Below are positions 16,954-25,659 of a stretch of DNA of 64,000 nucleotides, in pieces. The DNA is from Microbacterium gallinarum. Its GTDB lineage: Bacteria; Actinomycetota; Actinomycetes; Actinomycetales; Microbacteriaceae. The stretch is from positions 248,001 to 312,000 of the forward strand of contig NZ_JACSPM010000002.1 of NCBI RefSeq assembly GCF_014837165.1, read 5' to 3'. The position numbers and the translations under genes are program-made. The stretch's first letter is position 1. Each line of letters opens with the position of its first letter. Under the pieces are notes generated by a model, which saw only the letters and a list, made by a program, of their open reading frames with translations, was not told the origin of the DNA and searched no databases.

Positions 16954-18309
16954 TCAGGGAGCGAGCCGCTCCACGGTGCGCGGGCGCACGATCAGCCACA
17001 GCGACAGCACGCCGATGACCGCGCAGCCGACCATGACCGAGGCCATCGTGGTGGCGGTGATGCCCGAGCCGGCCGAAATCCACCCGACGACGGGAGTGAT
17101 GACGCCCGCCACGCCGAAGTTCGTCGCGCCGATGATCGACTGCGCGGTGCCGGCCGCCTTGCCGTGGCGGTCGAGGGCGAGCACCTGCACGCACGGGAAC
17201 GTGAACCCGCACGCGGTCATGAAGAAGAACAGCGGCACGACGGTGCCCCAGAGGCCGAGGCCGAGCTGGTCGGTGACGATGATGGCGGATGCCGCGACCA
17301 CGAGCACGGCCGTCGACCACGCCATCACCCACTGAGGGCCGAAGCGGGCGGCGAGGCGCGCCGCGACCTGCACGCCGAGCACCACGCCGAGTGAGTTCGC
17401 GGCGAACAGCAGGCCGTACTGCTGGGCGTCGAACGCATACGTCTGCTGGAAGAGGAACGACGAGGCCGACAGGTACGAGAACAGCCCGCTGAACGTCATG
17501 CCGCCGATGATCAGCACGCCGATGAACACCCGGTCCGAGAACACGCTCTTGTAGCGCTGCCAGACGGTCGTCGTCCCCTTCTCGTGGCGGCGGGCGGGAG
17601 GAAGCGTCTCGGGGATGAAGACCGCGGCGGCGATCAGCATGATGCTGCCGTAGACGCCGAGCACGACGAAGATCCCGCGCCACGGCATGACCAGGAGCAG
17701 GGCCGATCCGACGAGCGGAGCGAGCACGGGGGCGACACCGGAGACGAGTGCCAGGCGCGACAGCATGACGACCAGGCGGCGACCGCCGAAGAGGTCGCGC
17801 ACGACGGCTGCGGCGATGACGCCACCGGCCGCGGCGCCCGCGCCCATGAAGACGCGCGCCACCGAGAGCAGCTCGAGGTTCGGTGCCAGGGCGGCGCCGA
17901 CGCTCGCCGCGACGTGCAGGGCCGTGACCACGAGGAGCGGCACGCGCCGACCGACCTTGTCGCTGAGCGGGCCGACGATGAGCTGGCCGAGCGCGAACCC
18001 GACCATGGTGCCGGTGAGCGTGAGCTGGATCGCCGCGGCCGTCGTCTGGAATTCGGACTCGAGCACCGGGAACGCCGGCAGGTAGAGGTCGATCGTGAAC
18101 GGCCCGAGAGCCGTCAGGGCGCCGAGCAGCACGATGTAGAGCACCCGCTTGCGGTGCGGGATCGAGTCGCCGGGGTGCAGGACGATCGGCGCGGTCGCGG
18201 GGTTGGCGCCGAGCGTGCGGATGGCGCCGGTGGGCGACACGGCGGGCACGCGGGGAGCGGCGTCAGCGGACTGCTGGGTGGGGATGGAGGCGGTGTCGAG
18301 CACGGTCAC
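16954..18309 (-). CDS. Bcr/CflA family MFS drug efflux transporter
   Basis: A 451-residue major facilitator protein with about 12 helices and a 45-residue cytoplasmic lead. The Bcr/CflA opening GALTALGPFTIDLYLPAFP is at about 58-76, the MFS loop GPLSDKVGRRVPLL at about 112-125, and the family motif VARVFMGAGAAAGGVIAAAVVRD follows. Members export bicyclomycin, chloramphenicol and other small molecules. The start follows a 298-base intergenic region containing a perfect palindrome at 18395-18408, so regulated expression is plausible. Confidence 0.88.
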   Translation of the reverse strand: MTVLDTASIPTQQSADAAPRVPAVSPTGAIRTLGANPATAPIVLHPGDSIPHRKRVLYIVLLGALTALGPFTIDLYLPAFPVLESEFQTTAAAIQLTLTGTMVGFALGQLIVGPLSDKVGRRVPLLVVTALHVAASVGAALAPNLELLSVARVFMGAGAAAGGVIAAAVVRDLFGGRRLVVMLSRLALVSGVAPVLAPLVGSALLLVMPWRGIFVVLGVYGSIMLIAAAVFIPETLPPARRHEKGTTTVWQRYKSVFSDRVFIGVLIIGGMTFSGLFSYLSASSFLFQQTYAFDAQQYGLLFAANSLGVVLGVQVAARLAARFGPQWVMAWSTAVLVVAASAIIVTDQLGLGLWGTVVPLFFFMTACGFTFPCVQVLALDRHGKAAGTAQSIIGATNFGVAGVITPVVGWISAGSGITATTMASVMVGCAVIGVLSLWLIVRPRTVERLAP

Positions 18310-18394
18310 ACTTCGTTTCGGCGGCGATGCGGGAGGCGTCGACGCCGCGGGAACGGCTCAGGCGCGCAGAGAGGGAGGAGGAATCGCGAAGATA

Positions 18395-18408
18395 TCGAAT
18401 CGATTCGA
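18395..18408. promoter_or_regulatory. 14 bp palindrome between the MFS and DUF3105 genes
   Basis: TCGAATCGATTCGA is a perfect palindrome with a central CG, lying 86 bases before the MFS start and 200 bases before the DUF3105 start. The form is typical of LacI-type or similar dimeric repressors. The rest of 18310-18607 holds an imperfect GCGGATGCC...GGCATCCGC inverted repeat (18421-18466) and no gene that I can see. Confidence 0.5.
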
Positions 18409-18607
18409 GAGTCCATGATAGCGGATGCCCCACCCCGGCCCGCAAACCGGGAGGCGCGGCATCCGCTCGCCCCTCGGCGTCATCTCGGCGGCCTGTGGGC
18501 GCCTTCCCAGCAGTCGGCGCATGCGCTCGCATAGGATTGCGGTGTCCTGTCCCTTGCCCGCGGCGCTTTCGTGCGCCACGCCGGGTGCCCGAGCCGAGAT
18601 CACGCAC

Positions 18608-19324
18608 ATGACCGCGACACCCCCGAGCCCCTCCGACAAGCGCGCCAGCGGCAATCCTGCCAAGCAGGCAGAGATCAACCTCACCGTCAAGCAGCAGCGC
18701 GAGCAGAAGCGCCAGGAGAAGCTGGCCGAGTACCAGAGGCAGCTCGCGAAGCGCCGCCGCAGCAAGCTCGTCTGGTGGGTCGTCGGGATCACCGCCGCCG
18801 TGGTCATCATCGGCCTGATCGTGGCCTCCATCGTCTTCGCGCCGGCTCCGCCGAAGGCGTACACCCCGGGCGGCGAGGGCGTCGAGATCGAGGGCGTCGA
18901 GACCTTCGAGAACGCCACCCAGCATGTCGAGGGCACGGTCGACTACGAGCAGACCCCGCCGGCCGGTGGCCCGCACAACGCCGTCTGGCTGAACTGCGGC
19001 CTGTACGACCAGCCCGTTCCCAACGAGAACGCCGTCCACTCGCTCGAGCACGGCGCCGTCTGGGTGACCTACAACCCCGACGACATCGCGGGCGACGACC
19101 TGGCGACGCTGGAGTCGCACCTGCCGTCGACGTACGTCGTCCTCTCGCCGTACGAAGGCCTCGACGCGCCCATCGCCGTGACCAACTGGAACCACCAGCT
19201 CAAGGTCGACTCGCCCGACGACGAGCGCATCGAGCAGTTCTTCGAGGAGTACTGGCGCAGCGCCGACGTGCCCGAGCCGGGCGCCTCGTGCTCCGGCGCG
19301 CTCGACGCACCCGGCCAGCGCTGA
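18608..19324 (+). CDS. DUF3105 membrane-anchored protein
   Basis: A 238-residue protein with a highly charged cytoplasmic lead (NLTVKQQREQKRQEKLAEYQ), one transmembrane helix at about residues 57-79 (LVWWVVGITAAVVIIGLIVA) and an extracytoplasmic DUF3105 domain. Within that domain HNAVWLNCGLYD and HSLEHGAVWVTY (His-rich) are the conserved stretches, and Cys residues in NCG and ASCSG could pair. The family has no established function. It sits eight bases before a DUF305 gene, a pairing I recall as recurrent in Actinobacteria. Copper or metal handling is only a guess. Confidence 0.85.
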   Translation: MTATPPSPSDKRASGNPAKQAEINLTVKQQREQKRQEKLAEYQRQLAKRRRSKLVWWVVGITAAVVIIGLIVASIVFAPAPPKAYTPGGEGVEIEGVETFENATQHVEGTVDYEQTPPAGGPHNAVWLNCGLYDQPVPNENAVHSLEHGAVWVTYNPDDIAGDDLATLESHLPSTYVVLSPYEGLDAPIAVTNWNHQLKVDSPDDERIEQFFEEYWRSADVPEPGASCSGALDAPGQR

Positions 19325-19332
19325 GTCCGACG

Positions 19333-20010
19333 ATGAGCGACGAATCACCCGCCGGCGCCGCGCCCTCGCGGCCCTGGTGGGCGATCGCGCTCGTTCTGCT
19401 CGCCGTCGCGGCCCTCGCGTTCGCGATCGGGCGCTTCTCGACGTTCGGGGCGCAGAGCCCGAGCACGGCACCCGGGCAGACCTCGGCTGACGCGGGCTTC
19501 GCGCGCGACATGCAGGTGCACCACGGCCAGGCCATCGAGATGGCCATGGAGATCTACCGCAAGACGGAGGACGCCGAACTGCGGGTTCTCGCGTACGACA
19601 TCGCCACCGGGCAGGCCGCGCAGCGCGGCGAGATGTTCGACTGGCTCGTGAAGTGGGGGCTCCCCCAGTCGGGCGAGCCGATGATGAGCTGGATGAGCGG
19701 CTCCGAGGCCGGCCATGGTCACGGCGGCACCGCGGACGAGCCGATGACCGACGACGAGGCGCACGCTGCGATGGGCATGGCATCAGCCGAAGAGCTCACC
19801 GCCCTGGAGGATGCCACCGGCCAGGAAGCCGACTGCCTGTTCCTCGAGCTGATGATCAGCCACCACGAGGGCGCGATCCCCATGACCGAGGCCCTTCTCG
19901 AACTCGGCAGCGACCCGCGCGCCCTGCAGGTCGCCCAGGCCATGAAGGACGGCCAGACCGCCGAGATCGACGCGATGCAGTCGATGCAGGCGCGCCTCGG
20001 CTGCGGCTGA
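19333..20010 (+). CDS. DUF305 family protein
   Basis: A 225-residue protein with one N-terminal transmembrane helix (about 15-35) and a ferritin-like DUF305 domain outside the membrane. The two hallmark His pairs are present: RDMQVHHGQAIEMAMEIYR (about 57-75) and LELMISHHEGAIPMTEALLEL (about 173-193). Between them is a Met/His-rich segment (MMSWMSGSEAGHGHGG) suggestive of copper binding. The function of the family is not established. The gene follows the DUF3105 gene by eight bases and ends at a strong hairpin. Confidence 0.87.
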   Translation: MSDESPAGAAPSRPWWAIALVLLAVAALAFAIGRFSTFGAQSPSTAPGQTSADAGFARDMQVHHGQAIEMAMEIYRKTEDAELRVLAYDIATGQAAQRGEMFDWLVKWGLPQSGEPMMSWMSGSEAGHGHGGTADEPMTDDEAHAAMGMASAEELTALEDATGQEADCLFLELMISHHEGAIPMTEALLELGSDPRALQVAQAMKDGQTAEIDAMQSMQARLGCG

Positions 20011-20030
20011 CACCTGATCTCACGACGAAG

Positions 20031-20060
20031 CGGCGTCCGTGCCCCCCGGTACGGACGCCG
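20031..20060. terminator. Bidirectional terminator hairpin
   Basis: A perfect 10 bp stem, CGGCGTCCGT paired with ACGGACGCCG, around a 10-base loop lies between the convergent DUF305 and sugar permease genes. There is no long T tract, as is common in high-GC Actinobacteria. Confidence 0.8.
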
Positions 20061-20071
20061 CTCCGGTCGTC

Positions 20072-21049
20072 TCAGCCCTTCGTCGCTCCTGCCAGCAGGC
20101 CCCTCACGAAGAACCGCTGCAGCGCGAAGAACACGATGAGCGGGAACAGGATCGTTAGGAAGGTTCCTGCAGCCTGCAGGAACCACTGGTTGCCCCACGT
20201 GCCCGACAGCGACGCGAGCGACTGCGTCATTGGCAGCGAGGAGGACGGCGCGAAGATCGTCGCCACGAGCAGGTCGTTCCACACCCAGATGAACTGCAGC
20301 ACCGCGTACGACGCCAGTGCGGGCGTCGCCAGCGGGAGGATGATGCGGAAGAAGATCTGCCCGTGCCCGGCGCCGTCGACCCGAGCCGCCTCGATCACCT
20401 CGTGCGGGATCTCCGCGATGAAGTTGTGCAGCAGGAACACGGCGAGCGGGATCGCGAAGATCACGTGCGCGATCCAGATCGTGGCGAAGCTGCGATCGAC
20501 GTCGCTCATGTCGAGCCCCGGGAAGATCGTCACCTCGTTGATGGTGAGACCGCGCGAGAACAGGCTCAGCAGCGGCACCAGGGCCATCTGCAGCGGAACG
20601 ATCTGCAACGCGAACACCGCGACGAACAGGAAGCCCTTGCCCTTGAAGTCGATCCACGCGAACGCGTAGGCGAGCATCGACGACACGGTCATGGCGAAGA
20701 ACGCCACCGGGATGGTGATCGCCAGCGAGTTGACGAAGGACTGCGCGAGCGTCAGCGTGGTTCCGCCCGCGGTCAGCGCCGCCTCGTAGTTCGACAGCGT
20801 GAACTCGGGGTCGACGAACACCGTCCACCACCCGGTCGACTGCACATCGGCAGGCGGCCGGAACGAGGTGACCAGTAGCCCGAGAGTCGGGATCGTCCAG
20901 AAGAACGCGATCACGATCGCGGCGATCGTCGCCCCCTTCGACGACAGGCGCTTCTGCGCGAGCTTCTCGTGCTTGCGCGTCTCGCGCGCCACGTCGCGAG
21001 CCGTCCGCGCGTCGGGGTTCGGCTCGATGACCTCCACTCCGACAGTCAT
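20072..21049 (-). CDS. Sugar ABC transporter permease, MalG/AglG type
   Basis: A 325-residue CUT1-family permease with six predicted helices, starting at ATG 21047-21049, which overlaps the stop of the other permease. The EAA loop EVIEAARVDGAGHGQIFFRIILPL (about 221-244) matches the contact site for the ATPase. The N-terminal 40 residues are charged and cytoplasmic. Together with the adjacent larger permease and lipoprotein it would import an oligosaccharide, probably an alpha-glucoside. No ATPase gene is in the operon, so a shared MsiK-type ATPase elsewhere is presumed. Confidence 0.9.
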   Translation of the reverse strand: MTVGVEVIEPNPDARTARDVARETRKHEKLAQKRLSSKGATIAAIVIAFFWTIPTLGLLVTSFRPPADVQSTGWWTVFVDPEFTLSNYEAALTAGGTTLTLAQSFVNSLAITIPVAFFAMTVSSMLAYAFAWIDFKGKGFLFVAVFALQIVPLQMALVPLLSLFSRGLTINEVTIFPGLDMSDVDRSFATIWIAHVIFAIPLAVFLLHNFIAEIPHEVIEAARVDGAGHGQIFFRIILPLATPALASYAVLQFIWVWNDLLVATIFAPSSSLPMTQSLASLSGTWGNQWFLQAAGTFLTILFPLIVFFALQRFFVRGLLAGATKG

Positions 21050-22401
21050 CGGATCTCCCTCTGCTTCCGGATCTGGATCACGTTGAAGACGATCAACGGG
21101 ACCACGAAGATGAACAGCACGACGGCGAGCGCCGCGGAATGGCCGTAGCTCTGGAACCGCTGCTGCTGATTGACCATCTCGAACGCGAGGACGGTGGAGT
21201 CGTTGCGTCCGCCGGTCATGACCGCGACGATGTCGTAGATCTTCAGCGCGCCGATGGCGATGGTCGTCACGACGACGACGATCGACGAGCGGATGCCGGG
21301 AACCGTGACGTTGCGGAAGCGCTGCCACGCGCTCGCACCGTCGAGCGCCGCGGCCTCGATCTGCTCGGTCGGCACGGCCTTCACCGCTGCCGACAGGATC
21401 ACCATCGCGAGGCCGGTCTGACTCCAGATGAAGACCACGAGCAGCAGGAGCGTGTTCACCAGCGGGGTGATCGACAGCCATGCGACCGGGTCGAACCCGA
21501 ACGCCGTCACGATCGCATTGAGCAGGCCCAGCTGGTTGCCCTGCTGGTAGTCGTACATGAAGCCCCAGATGATGCCCGCGCCGACGAACGAGATCGCGAA
21601 GGGCATGAAGATCAGCACCTTCAGCACCTTCTCTCCGCGTGCGCGGTCGATGAACACCGCGTAGGCGAGCCCGATGATCGTGGCGAAGGTCGGTGCGACG
21701 ATCACCCAGATGATCGAGTTGATCACCGACCAGAAGCCCTGCGGGTTCGTGAACACCCAGATGTAGTTCTCCATGCCGACGAACTCCGCGCCGGTCTTGT
21801 CGAAGAACGACTGGACGAAGGTCGCGACCGCCGGATAGAGGAGGCCGACGACCAGCAGGGTGAGCGCCGGAGCGGCGAACAGGACCAGCTGGTAGAGGTG
21901 ACCGGCGCCCTCACGTGCCCGGTAGTCCGCCCAGAACAGCAGCGCGCCGAGGAGCACCGCGATCGCGAGGACGTAGATCACCGCGTTCTGGTACGGCCGT
22001 AGGAGCATGAACGCCAGCACGGGAATCGCGAAGCAGGTCACGAGACGCAGCCAGAAGTAGAACTTCCCCGGACGGGGCGCGTACTCGATCAGCAGCAGGA
22101 TGATCCCGACCACTGCGAAGAAGACCACGAGCACGATCGGGATCTGCAGGATCGGGTTGAGGTCGCCCAGCCAGCGCATGAAGCTGTTGAACGAGAAGCC
22201 CAGCGACGTGGGCGGGGCGTCTTCCGCCGGCGGTCGCGTGACCATGAGGAGGACCAGCGCCGCGATGAGGATGAACCCGATCGTGACGACGATGACGGTG
22301 AGGCGGCGTCGGCGTGAGAGGCCGGCCTCTTTCGCATCAGAGTGGGCGGTGCCGGTCAGGGGCGGTTCAGTCGCCTCCGACACCTTCGTTGTATCGGTCA
22401 T
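21046..22401 (-). CDS. Sugar ABC transporter permease, MalF/AglF type, extended N-terminus
   Basis: A 451-residue CUT1 permease, longer than the usual 290-330. The first 155 residues add about three or four extra helices (for example VIVVTIGFILIAALVLLMV and IPIVLVVFFAVVGIILLLI) before the standard six-helix core. The EAA loop EQIEAAALDGASAWQRFRNVTVPG is at about 346-369. It overlaps the MalG-type gene and lies 125 bases downstream of the binding-protein gene with a hairpin in between. It is probably the heterodimer partner for alpha-glucoside uptake. Confidence 0.9.
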   Translation of the reverse strand: MTDTTKVSEATEPPLTGTAHSDAKEAGLSRRRRLTVIVVTIGFILIAALVLLMVTRPPAEDAPPTSLGFSFNSFMRWLGDLNPILQIPIVLVVFFAVVGIILLLIEYAPRPGKFYFWLRLVTCFAIPVLAFMLLRPYQNAVIYVLAIAVLLGALLFWADYRAREGAGHLYQLVLFAAPALTLLVVGLLYPAVATFVQSFFDKTGAEFVGMENYIWVFTNPQGFWSVINSIIWVIVAPTFATIIGLAYAVFIDRARGEKVLKVLIFMPFAISFVGAGIIWGFMYDYQQGNQLGLLNAIVTAFGFDPVAWLSITPLVNTLLLLVVFIWSQTGLAMVILSAAVKAVPTEQIEAAALDGASAWQRFRNVTVPGIRSSIVVVVTTIAIGALKIYDIVAVMTGGRNDSTVLAFEMVNQQQRFQSYGHSAALAVVLFIFVVPLIVFNVIQIRKQREIR

Positions 22402-22482
22402 GGATGCCTTCCGAGCGCTTCATCGAACTGGGATGGAACCGTGGCCGGGACACCGCTCGTCCTGGCCGGAGGGACGACGGGA

Positions 22483-22502
22483 CCGCTCGCACCCGCGAGC
22501 GG
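22483..22502 (-). terminator. Intercistronic hairpin between binding protein and permease genes
   Basis: An 8 bp perfect stem CCGCTCGC/GCGAGCGG with a 4-base loop sits in the 125-base gap. Such hairpins after binding-protein genes often reduce readthrough or protect the upstream mRNA, giving more binding protein than permease. Confidence 0.5.
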
Positions 22503-22526
22503 CCCCATCGTCCTCGGAGCCGGAGA

Positions 22527-23867
22527 TCAGTCGTCGTAACCGGCCTGGATGTCGCTCAGCACCGTCTCGGTGTCCTTGCCGTCGATCCAGTCGACCATGC
22601 CGCGCCAGAACGATCCCGCACCGACGGTCGCCGGCATGAGGTCGGAGGCGTCGAAGCGCACCGTCGTGTTCGGGTCCTGCAGCAGGGTCATCGCCTCGGT
22701 GAGGAACTCGCTCGACGCGAGGCTCGGGTCGGCGTTCAGGTTGGCCGAGATGTTGCCGCCCAGCTCGACGCGGGTATCCGCCCACTCGGGTGTCGACATG
22801 TACTCGAGCACGGCCTGCGTGGCCGCGTCGTCGGAGAACGCCGTGACGAACTCGCCTCCGACCTCGATCGTGGCGGCGCCCTCGTCGTAGCCCGGCATGA
22901 CGAACGCGTACACGTCGCCATCGGGAGCCACGTTCGGCGTGGCACCCTCGGCCGTCTGCACGTCGAGGAAGTTCGCCGACAGGAACGAGGCCTGGTGCGT
23001 CATCGGGCATGAGCCGTCGGCGACCTTCGCCGCGACGTCCGCGAACGCGACGTCGTTGATGCTCGCGACATCGCCGAATCCGGCATTCACCCACTCGGGG
23101 TTGAGAAGGATCTCGCCGACCGCGTCGAAGGCCTCCCGGATCTCCGGGTCGGTGAACTCGACCTCGTTGGCGACCCACTGGTCGTAGACCTCGGGACCGG
23201 ACTGGCGCAGGACGAGGTCCTCGATCCAGTCGGTGCCCGGCCACCCGGACGCGGCCTCCGAGAAGAAGCCGGCGCACCACGACGGTCCGCCCGTCGCCTC
23301 GGCGATCGTGCCCGAGATCTCGATCATCTCGTCCCACGTCGTCGGGACCTCGACGCCCCACTCCTCGAACTTCGCCGGCGAGTACCAGACGTAGCCCTTG
23401 ATGTTCGCGAGCATCGGCGCGGCGTAGAACACGTCGTCGACGGTGCCGTAGGCCTTCCAGTCCGGAGACCAGTTCTCGTCGACGTTCGCCTCGACCTCTT
23501 CCGGGGCCTCCTTGACCTCCCCCGTGCCGACGAGCGTGCGCAGCAGACCGGGCTGCGGGACGATCGCGATGTCGGGTGCGTCGCCGCCCTGGACCTTCGT
23601 GACGATGTTGCCCTCGAACGCCTTGTCGCCCGAGTACTCGACGATGACGCCTGTCTCCTCGGTGAACTGGTCGAACGACTTCTGCATGTTCTCGGCTTCG
23701 ATGCCGGTGATGCCGCCGGCGATCGTGACGGTCTCGCCTTCGATGTTTCCGTCGTCGCCCTCGTCGCCGCCGCCTTCGGCGCACCCGGCGAGGGCGAGGG
23801 TCGCGACGGCTGTGACTCCGAGTGCGGCCAGCAGATGGCGCCGCCTCGGCGTTCGCATTGCAGTCAT
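22527..23867 (-). CDS. Alpha-glucoside-type ABC transporter substrate-binding lipoprotein
   Basis: A 446-residue extracellular sugar-binding protein (SBP_bac_1 fold, cluster B/D). A Tat-like RRRH signal start and lipobox LALAGC (about 23-28) precede an acidic linker. The segments GYVWYSPAKFEEWGVEVPTTWDEM, WCAGFFSEAASGWPGTDWIED and GPEVYDQWV resemble AglE-type alpha-glucoside binding proteins, which is the basis for the substrate call. GAGGAGG five bases before ATG 23865-23867 fixes the start. The promoter and LacI-type operator lie just upstream. Confidence 0.87.
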   Translation of the reverse strand: MTAMRTPRRRHLLAALGVTAVATLALAGCAEGGGDEGDDGNIEGETVTIAGGITGIEAENMQKSFDQFTEETGVIVEYSGDKAFEGNIVTKVQGGDAPDIAIVPQPGLLRTLVGTGEVKEAPEEVEANVDENWSPDWKAYGTVDDVFYAAPMLANIKGYVWYSPAKFEEWGVEVPTTWDEMIEISGTIAEATGGPSWCAGFFSEAASGWPGTDWIEDLVLRQSGPEVYDQWVANEVEFTDPEIREAFDAVGEILLNPEWVNAGFGDVASINDVAFADVAAKVADGSCPMTHQASFLSANFLDVQTAEGATPNVAPDGDVYAFVMPGYDEGAATIEVGGEFVTAFSDDAATQAVLEYMSTPEWADTRVELGGNISANLNADPSLASSEFLTEAMTLLQDPNTTVRFDASDLMPATVGAGSFWRGMVDWIDGKDTETVLSDIQAGYDD

Positions 23868-23924
23868 GTGTGCCTCCTCATTGAGTTCTGCGGAACCGCA
23901 GTCGCCCGTTCCGCACGAACGTCG

Positions 23925-23936
23925 GGAACCGATTCC
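23925..23936. promoter_or_regulatory. LacI-type operator for the sugar transporter genes
   Basis: GGAACCGATTCC is a near-perfect palindrome with central CG, placed just downstream of the candidate -10 box at 23943-23948, where a bound repressor would block transcription. It resembles the perfect site at 24047-24058. Confidence 0.68.
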
Positions 23937-23942
23937 ATGTTC

Positions 23943-23972
23943 ACGCTAGGGGATGCAGGATGGGCCGCACAA
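23943..23972 (-). promoter_or_regulatory. Candidate sigma-70 promoter of the sugar-binding protein gene
   Basis: On the minus strand TTGTGC (complement of 23967-23972) and TAGCGT (complement of 23943-23948) are 18 bases apart. The spacing and the operator overlap support it; the hexamers are only moderate matches. Confidence 0.45.
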
Positions 23973-24046
23973 TCACCGTTGGTCACAACTCGATAAACCC
24001 GGAATCGGCGGTGGCGGATTGCCCTCGCGCACGGCACAATGTGCAC

Positions 24047-24058
24047 GGAACCGGTTCC
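24047..24058. promoter_or_regulatory. LacI-type operator near the lacI-family gene
   Basis: GGAACCGGTTCC is a perfect 12 bp palindrome about 50 bases before the regulator start and 111 bases from its sister site, so DNA looping or separate control of the two divergent genes is possible. Confidence 0.7.
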
Positions 24059-24106
24059 ACAAACCTCGCCGATGCACGTGGAGCCGCTGACTGCCGAGGA
24101 GGGCCG

Positions 24107-25144
24107 ATGGCGGGGATCGCCGACGTCGCTCGCGCCGCGGGAGTGTCGAAGTCGACCGCGAGCCGCGCCCTGACCGGCGCCGGATATGTCTCGGATGAGA
24201 CCCGAGCGCGGGTGCAGGCAGCGGCGACCGCGCTCGGCTACGTGCCGACGACCAGTGCGGTGAGCCTCGTCACGGGGCGCACGCAGACGATCGGCGTCGT
24301 CATGCCGACTCTCGACCGATGGTTCTTCGCGCATGTGCTGGAAGGGATCCAGGACGCGCTGCTCGAGCGCCGGTACGACCTCGCCCTCTATGGCGCGCCT
24401 CCCGAGTCGGAGGCACGGCGCGAGATGTTCGAGCACTTCCTCGCACGCAAGCGGTTCGACGGCCTCATCGCGGTGGGGATCGAGCCGAGCGCCCACGAGC
24501 TCGAGCGTCTCGTGGCCTTCGGCAAGCCCGTGGTGAGCGTCGGCGGCTACGACGTGGGCACGAACGCCGTGTCGATCGACGACCACGCCGCCGGCCGCAT
24601 TGCGACCGAGCACCTCATCGGCCTCGGGCACCGTTCCATCACCTTCATCGGCGGTGATCCCGACGGCCGACGCACGAGCTTCGGCGATCGGCAGCGACTC
24701 GACGGATACCTCGGAGCGATGCGGGCCGCGGGGCTCGAGGCATCCGCTCGTCACTCCCCGTCCGAGGCGACGATGCCCGGCGGCTACGGCGCGGCCGCCG
24801 ACCTGCTGGGCGACCGCCGCAACCGCCCGACCGGCCTCGTCGGGGTGTGCGACGAGGTGGCGGTCGGCGCGATCATCGCCGCGCGACGGCTCGGCATCCG
24901 CGTCCCCGACACGCTGAGCGTGGTGGGGATCGACGACCACTCGTACGCCGACATGTTCTCCCTCACGACGATCCAGCAGAAGCCGCACCAGCAGGGGCGC
25001 GCCGCGGTGCAGCTGCTCATGTGGCAGCTCGACGACCCCGACGCGCCGACGCATCGCATCTACGAGTCGTCGCCGCTCATCGTGCGCAGCTCGACGGCGG
25101 CGATCGACGACGAGGCATCTGCCATCGTCGGCGTGCGCACCTGA
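24107..25144 (+). CDS. LacI family transcriptional regulator
   Basis: A 345-residue repressor. Residues 1-50 hold the LacI helix-turn-helix and hinge (MAGIADVARAAGVSKSTASRALTGAGYVSDETRARV), followed by a periplasmic-binding-like effector domain from about 60 (TIGVVMPTLDRWFFAHVLEGIQD) to about 330. GAGGAGG precedes ATG 24107. It is divergent from the sugar-binding lipoprotein and flanked by two GGAACC-type palindromes, so it most likely represses the transporter until an oligosaccharide binds. The transcript ends at the hairpin shared with rplL. Confidence 0.92.
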   Translation: MAGIADVARAAGVSKSTASRALTGAGYVSDETRARVQAAATALGYVPTTSAVSLVTGRTQTIGVVMPTLDRWFFAHVLEGIQDALLERRYDLALYGAPPESEARREMFEHFLARKRFDGLIAVGIEPSAHELERLVAFGKPVVSVGGYDVGTNAVSIDDHAAGRIATEHLIGLGHRSITFIGGDPDGRRTSFGDRQRLDGYLGAMRAAGLEASARHSPSEATMPGGYGAAADLLGDRRNRPTGLVGVCDEVAVGAIIAARRLGIRVPDTLSVVGIDDHSYADMFSLTTIQQKPHQQGRAAVQLLMWQLDDPDAPTHRIYESSPLIVRSSTAAIDDEASAIVGVRT

Positions 25145-25174
25145 CAGCGCCAGGCCGGGCAGCGTCCAGGCATG

Positions 25175-25210
25175 ACGAAGGCCCCGAGTGCGAACACCCG
25201 GGGCCTTCGT
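25175..25210. terminator. Bidirectional terminator between lacI-type gene and rplL
   Basis: A perfect 12 bp stem, ACGAAGGCCCCG with CGGGGCCTTCGT, encloses a 12-base loop and ends 16 bases after the rplL stop, in the convergent gap. Confidence 0.88.
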
Positions 25211-25226
25211 GAATCGCTGAGCGAGA

Positions 25227-25610
25227 TTACTTGAGGGTGACCGTCGCGCCGGCCTCTTCGAGAGCGGCCTTGGCCTTCTCGGCAGCCTCCTTGTTGGCGC
25301 CCTCGAGGACGGCCTTGGGGGCACCGTCGACGACGGCCTTGGCCTCGCCGAGACCGAGCGAGGTGAGCTCGCGGACGGTCTTGATGACCTGGATCTTCTT
25401 GTCGCCGGCAGCCTCGAGGATGACGTCGAACGAGTCCTTCTCCTCCTCGGCAGCGGCCTCGGCACCCGCGCCACCGGCGCCGGCAACGGCGACGGGAGCA
25501 GCAGCGGTGACGTCGAACTTCTCCTCGAACGCCTTCACGAACTCGCTGAGCTCGACGAGGGTCAGGTCGGCGAACTGCTGAAGCAGTTCCTCAGTGGTGA
25601 GCTTCGCCAT
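25227..25610 (-). CDS. rplL: 50S ribosomal protein L7/L12
   Basis: A 127-residue ribosomal stalk protein that recruits translation factors. It has an N-terminal dimerisation region ([30 protein letters not shown]), an Ala/Gly-rich flexible hinge at about 36-55, and the C-terminal factor-binding domain with the highly conserved [19 protein letters not shown] and [11 protein letters not shown]. It is 49 bases downstream of rplJ, the usual order, and ends at a strong terminator. Confidence 0.98.
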   Translation of the reverse strand: MAKLTTEELLQQFADLTLVELSEFVKAFEEKFDVTAAAPVAVAGAGGAGAEAAAEEEKDSFDVILEAAGDKKIQVIKTVRELTSLGLGEAKAVVDGAPKAVLEGANKEAAEKAKAALEEAGATVTLK

Positions 25611-25659
25611 GATGTATCTCCTAGATAGATGGGGGTTGTGGGAAGAGATCGCCGGTCGC

